20,956 nucleotides of DNA, taken from NCBI GenBank assembly GCA_009731375.1, contig BJOX01000340.1:623919-644874 (forward strand). Reading direction: 5' to 3'. Every line of letters starts with the position of its first letter. Positions within the stretch are counted from its first letter, which is position 1. Shown here piece after piece: positions 18,093-20,956 of this stretch. The notes beneath the pieces are model-generated. The model had not been told where the DNA came from. It searched no databases and saw only the letters and a list, made by a program, of their open reading frames with translations. Source of the stretch: Paulinella micropora (Eukaryota > Cercozoa > Imbricatea > Euglyphida). The position numbers and the translations under genes are program-made.

Positions 18093-18505
18093 ATGTCCGA
18101 TGCTTCCGTAGTCTCATCGTCAAGCCTTACTGACAATGACAAGGAGAGCGATTGCTCACTGGATAGTCACCAAAAGAAGTTGACTTAAGAGACACATTTG
18201 GTGGTCGGGTCGGACAGGTAGTAGCAAAGACCTACTGCCTTGCTCTGGAAACATTTTTTAGACTTACAAATCTTACTTTCAAGTTTTTACGCAAGCCGCC
18301 GCACTGTCTTACTAGTAATAGAATACTTGCCACTTGTAGAGCTAAGTGCAAAGCAGAACAGATAAAATGGAAGAGGTTGCAAGATTTCGGCGGCGTTACC
18401 TTGACTGACTATTCCCATCAAACCTTGCCGCAATACCTTAACTTCGTAAGGTCACCATATAGTATCACTTTGAGTCAATTCATAAGGTGTACCTTGACTT
18501 TGTAA
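18093..18505 (+). pseudogene. Unrecognised small coding candidate with a frame change
   Basis: ATG 18093 (context ttaccATGt) opens a 31-residue Ser/Asp-rich frame (MSDASVVSSSSLTDNDKESD) ending at TAA 18186-18188. A different frame, open from 18167 to TAA 18503-18505 without any Met, reads PKEVDLRDTFGGRVGQVVAK and CKAEQIKWKRLQDFGG. A single-base indel near 18167-18185 would join them into about 135 residues. The last part overlaps palindrome array V, so the original end is unclear. No family is recognised; it may be a decayed transposon gene or chance. Confidence 0.3.
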
Positions 18506-18580
18506 GGTATACCTTGAATTTATAAGGTATATCTTGGGTACCGTTGAACTCATACCTTGAATTCCTAGGTCATACCTTGA
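18482..18580. repeat. Palindrome array V, 20-bp period
   Basis: Units at 18482-18497, 18502-18517 and 18522-18537 (ATAAGGTATACCTTGA type), then half-sites CATACCTTGA at 18551-18560 and 18571-18580, keeping the 20-bp spacing. Confidence 0.88.
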
Positions 18581-18659
18581 AGTTGCTGTGAGGGTAAGGG
18601 ATCAGGTGCACTGTGACCGACTGATCAAGGTAATTACGTACATCACTTTCACAGTTCGG

Positions 18660-18764
18660 CAGGTATTAATATCAAAAACATGTTACAGGAGCTTATCAAA
18701 AAACTTCTAAGCAAGTATTAATATCAGAAAACATGTTACCGCAGCTTATCAAAAAACTTCTAAA
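18660..18764. repeat. 53-bp tandem duplication
   Basis: Two adjacent copies of CA(G/A)GTATTAATATCA...CTTATCAAAAAACTTCTAA (18660-18711 and 18712-18764), differing at a few bases. Confidence 0.88.
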
Positions 18765-18870
18765 CAAAATTTCGGCTGCCTGGTACATTATTAACTTGAT
18801 ATACAGTGTAACATATGATTTGTAGGACAGAAAAACTTTTTTTAAAAATATATATATTAATATTCACGAT

Positions 18871-19414
18871 TCAGTCATCTGAATCTTCTTCGTCCAAATC
18901 TATAATTTTTTCCTGTTCCTCTTCTTGTTGTTCTTGTTGTGCTTCCTCATTTTCATCCAAACCTATAACTTCTTCCTCTTCTTCCTGTTCTTGTTCTTGT
19001 TCCTGTTCTTGTTCTTGTTCCTGTTCTTGTTCTTGCCTGTGATCTTCTTCTTGCTCGGATCTTCTTCTTGATATTGTTCTGCTTCCTCATTTTCATCCAA
19101 ATCTATAACTTCTTCCTCTTCTTCCTGTTCTTGTTCTTGTTCCTGTTCTTGTTCTTGCCTGTGATCTTCTTCTTGATCTTCTTCTTGATCTTGTTCTTGT
19201 TCTTCTTCTTCTTCTTGTTCTTCTTCTCCTTGTTCTTCTTTTTCTTCTTCTTCTTTTTCTTCTTCTTGTTCTTCATCTTCTTGTTCTTCTTCTTCTTGTT
19301 GTTCTTGTTCTTCTTGTTTTTCTTCTTGTTCTTCTTGTTCTTCTTCTTGTTCTTCTTCTTCTTCTTCTTCTTCTTCTTCTTCTTCTTCTTCTTCTTCTTC
19401 TTCTCCTTCTTCTT
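18871..19414 (-). CDS. Acidic/Gln-rich tail of the CACTA-like transposase gene (frame uncertain)
   Basis: On the minus strand a TGA at 18873-18871 ends a convincing C-terminus: EEVIGLDENEEAQQEQQ, then EKIIDLDEEDSDD. Going upstream it is Glu/Gln repeat encoded by (CTT)n and (TTG)n variants. A 140-bp tandem duplication (18941-19080 and 19081-19220) is not a multiple of three, so the two copies lie in different frames. The frame of the unique region at 19415-20344 enters these repeats as poly-Lys and stops at 19103. One or two indels in the repeats are needed to connect them. No AATAAA is seen in the first 50 bases past the stop. Confidence 0.5.
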
Positions 19415-20344
19415 GTCGGTCCTCCTGTTTTCAATTTCTTGCCTCAATTCATCTGGCAAGAAATCGTCAGTTATCAGCTCCATGAAGTAGAAAGAATTGT
19501 CACTGCTCGGTTTAGGTGCCACGATGCACGGAATCTCCAGGAAGCTAATCGGCAAAAAAGTCAGAGACGGTTGGGCAGGTCTCATGTGACACAACCACAG
19601 CTGCTGGTCATGCGCACGCGCACGCAAGAGTTCAACTCTGGCCAGATCCCAGCTGTGCAACTGGTATGTGACACGTGCATACCATTGTACGCTTGCACCA
19701 TACCTCCCAGCGGTAGTCACTCCCCATGCACGTTCATTAAAAGTACCACTTACGTTCTCACGTGTCAAAAAGCACGTACCACCCGCGAAGCGTTCAGTCC
19801 TCGAACTGCTGGCCATGCACCTCATCGTGTAGCCCTTGCATGTCATATGTCGTGCCAGTTCAATGTTCTCGTACGTCAACTGTGGGGGTGCCGGCAGCCC
19901 TGCACCCCCTTGTAATACTCTCCAGCACGAGTTGAAAAAATCCTGCAAGTCGGTGAGATGCCTAGGGCGAGTGCGGAAACGCGAGGGCAAACTCAAACTC
20001 GGGTTTTCGTTCATGTGGGCTGCGTTAAAGCTGCCAGTGCGCCGACCTGTTACAACACTACATTTTGACATCACGACTTGCGCTTCGATATCAGCTTGTG
20101 CCGCTCGTAAGCTTGGCAGTAATAGCGCTCCCGGAGCAACGGTCCAACGCTTCATAAATGTGTGCTCCATGTTCCTTAGAGTCTTGACTTGCTTCTTGAG
20201 TTCCCCTCCCTCACGTTCCAAACCAAATTCCTGCACTTCTGGTAAGGGTCCCCAGTCCCGGAAATGCAGAAGTACCTTACAACAAAACTGATGCAGATAA
20301 TAGGCGTGCTCTGTCTTGGGCAACCCGGCCGCGATCTCTACCAC
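19415..20344 (-). CDS. CACTA/EnSpm-like transposase, region after the catalytic core
   Basis: 310 uninterrupted residues. Near the start, EHAYYLHQFCC, then HFRDWGPLPEVQEFGLER and KTLRNMEHTFMKRW. This is the H-x-L-H...(R/W)GPL...FE...LK...TRN arrangement seen after the catalytic domain in CACTA/EnSpm-type proteins (DUF4218-like) and in similar regions of KDZ transposases. Later GRYGASVQWYARV and LTFLPISFLEIPC fit the beta-rich segment that usually follows. The exon starts at acceptor gattatgcatag (ends 20345). No ATG is present at its beginning, as expected for an internal exon. Catalytic residues would lie in exons right of the window. Assignment is from pattern, not from a search. Confidence 0.55.
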
Positions 20345-20456
20345 CTATGCATAATCATACATATCATCTCTCTCTCTCTCTCTCTGAGAGTCTCTCTCTC
20401 TCTCTCTCTCTCTCTCTATGTCAAGGTATTCCTTGCAGAAAACAACAATAGTGTAC
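20345..20456 (-). other. 112-bp intron with (GA)n and one palindrome unit
   Basis: Donor CAACAG|gtacac and acceptor gcatag|GTG. It is phase 0, joining DFIVQQ to VVEIAAGLPKTEH. It holds (CT)n and CAAGGTATTCCTTG (20422-20435), a single member of the palindrome family. Confidence 0.65.
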
Positions 20457-20583
20457 CTGTTGAACGATAAAGTCCCCCAAGCCGTCCTCGACCCTGCATG
20501 GTAACGTCCGCCGCATGCATAGCTTGGCGAGTGCAAACATCTGCTTGATTGTTTTCTTTTGCGGTAAGGCAAGACCGGGTTGC

Positions 20584-20594
<11 letters not shown>
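20457..20594 (-). CDS. CACTA-like transposase, upstream exon
   Basis: Open frame reading LPQKKTIKQMFALAKLC, then TLPCRVEDGLGDFIVQQ, spliced in phase to 20344. The 5' limit is uncertain: an acceptor-like aatcaagcag ends at 20541, but the frame continues into (ATT)n-encoded Asn repeats at 20585. Confidence 0.5.

Positions 20595-20633
<39 letters not shown>
20583..20633. repeat. (ATT)n microsatellite
   Basis: About 17 ATT repeats. Next to cccctccag on the minus strand, which could serve as a 3' splice site. Confidence 0.95.
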
Positions 20634-20634
<1 letters not shown>

Positions 20635-20956
20635 TGGAGGGGTGCACAAGATGGCACTCCATGGGAAGAGGAGGTGGTTGGGCCTCTCCCCACGAAGGTG
20701 ACCGCTTGGGGAGGGCGGTCACCGGGATATGCGCAACTCTCAACTGGGCATTTACTCTGTAGGGGTTCGGCCAGGCAGGTTGTGGGGTTGTCTGTTGGAT
20801 TGTTGGTTGGCTCGTTTTTCTTGGCTGTTGGTTTGGGTCTGGTTTCCTGGTTAGCCCATTTTCGCCGAATTTCCTGCCGAGTAAATGCCTGGGGGCTTCC
20901 AGTTCCGGTTTGGTGATCTTGTTGAGGTGAGCATTCGGAGGAAACAGTACCGAGAT
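20635..20956 (-). other. Open minus-strand frame to the right edge, Pro/Gln-rich
   Basis: A minus frame is open from the edge to about 20636: LNKITKPELEAPRHLLGRKF, then PNQQPRKTSQPTIQQTTPQP and further Pro-rich sequence. It may be an earlier exon of the same transposase gene. The plus strand is also open from 20515 to 20914, so openness alone proves little. Confidence 0.3.
20697..20723. repeat. Perfect 9-bp inverted repeat
   Basis: GGTGACCGC (20697-20705) pairs with GCGGTCACC (20715-20723) across a 9-base G-rich loop. Confidence 0.85.

Noticed and set aside
12890-18580. CRISPR-like array
   Set aside because: Spacers of 4-6 bases and palindromic 14-16 base units in a eukaryotic, transposon-rich setting do not fit CRISPR; no cas genes.
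20515-20916. Plus-strand 133-codon frame
   Set aside because: Overlaps the spliced minus-strand transposase exon and reads poly-Leu through (ATT)n; likely a shadow.

Overview
The window is eukaryotic genomic DNA with GT-AG introns. Roughly half of it is simple-sequence repeat: (GTAT/CATA)n, (GA/CT)n, (TA)n, (ATCT)n, (TTC)n, (CAA/TTG)n and a 9-bp AGATAGAAT minisatellite. Four 10-N assembly gaps are present. A collagen Gly-X-Y exon at the left edge suggests an animal, possibly an early-branching one; nothing here fixes the species. No bacterial, viral, rRNA or tRNA gene was recognised.

Layout. 1-371 (minus): start of a collagen-like protein. 372-3060: microsatellites plus an AT-rich stretch with two related foldback sequences. 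About 3072-7100 (plus): a decayed, multi-exon DDE-transposase-like gene (Ser-rich leader, helix-turn-helix-like exon, catalytic-like core, acidic and beta-rich tail) with several frameshifts. 7775-11446 (minus): a second transposase gene of the IS630/Tc1-mariner (DDE_3) kind. Four exons are recognisable, and splicing joins them in phase. Its introns hold nearly all of the 8.3-11.3 kb microsatellite block. 11450-12540: pyrimidine, CATA and CAA/TTG repeats. 12872-18600: a mosaic of copies of the palindrome TCAAGGTATACCTTGA in 20-21 bp-spaced arrays, an 800/545-bp segmental duplication, strong hairpins, and a nested 5'-truncated non-LTR retrotransposon with an open RT frame (14018-15922, minus). 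About 18871-20594 (minus): a third transposase-like gene, resembling the region after the catalytic core of CACTA/EnSpm-type proteins. It has one in-phase intron and an acidic/Gln-rich tail. An open minus frame continues to the right edge.

The genes do not form a pathway. Apart from the collagen exon, the window is an accumulation of transposon-derived genes and of repeats that grew in and around them. The two strongest signals are the transposase whose exons become coherent only after removing microsatellite-filled introns, and the phased palindrome arrays. The arrays begin beside a CACTA-like terminus and may be subterminal binding sites of the element that encodes the 19-20 kb protein.
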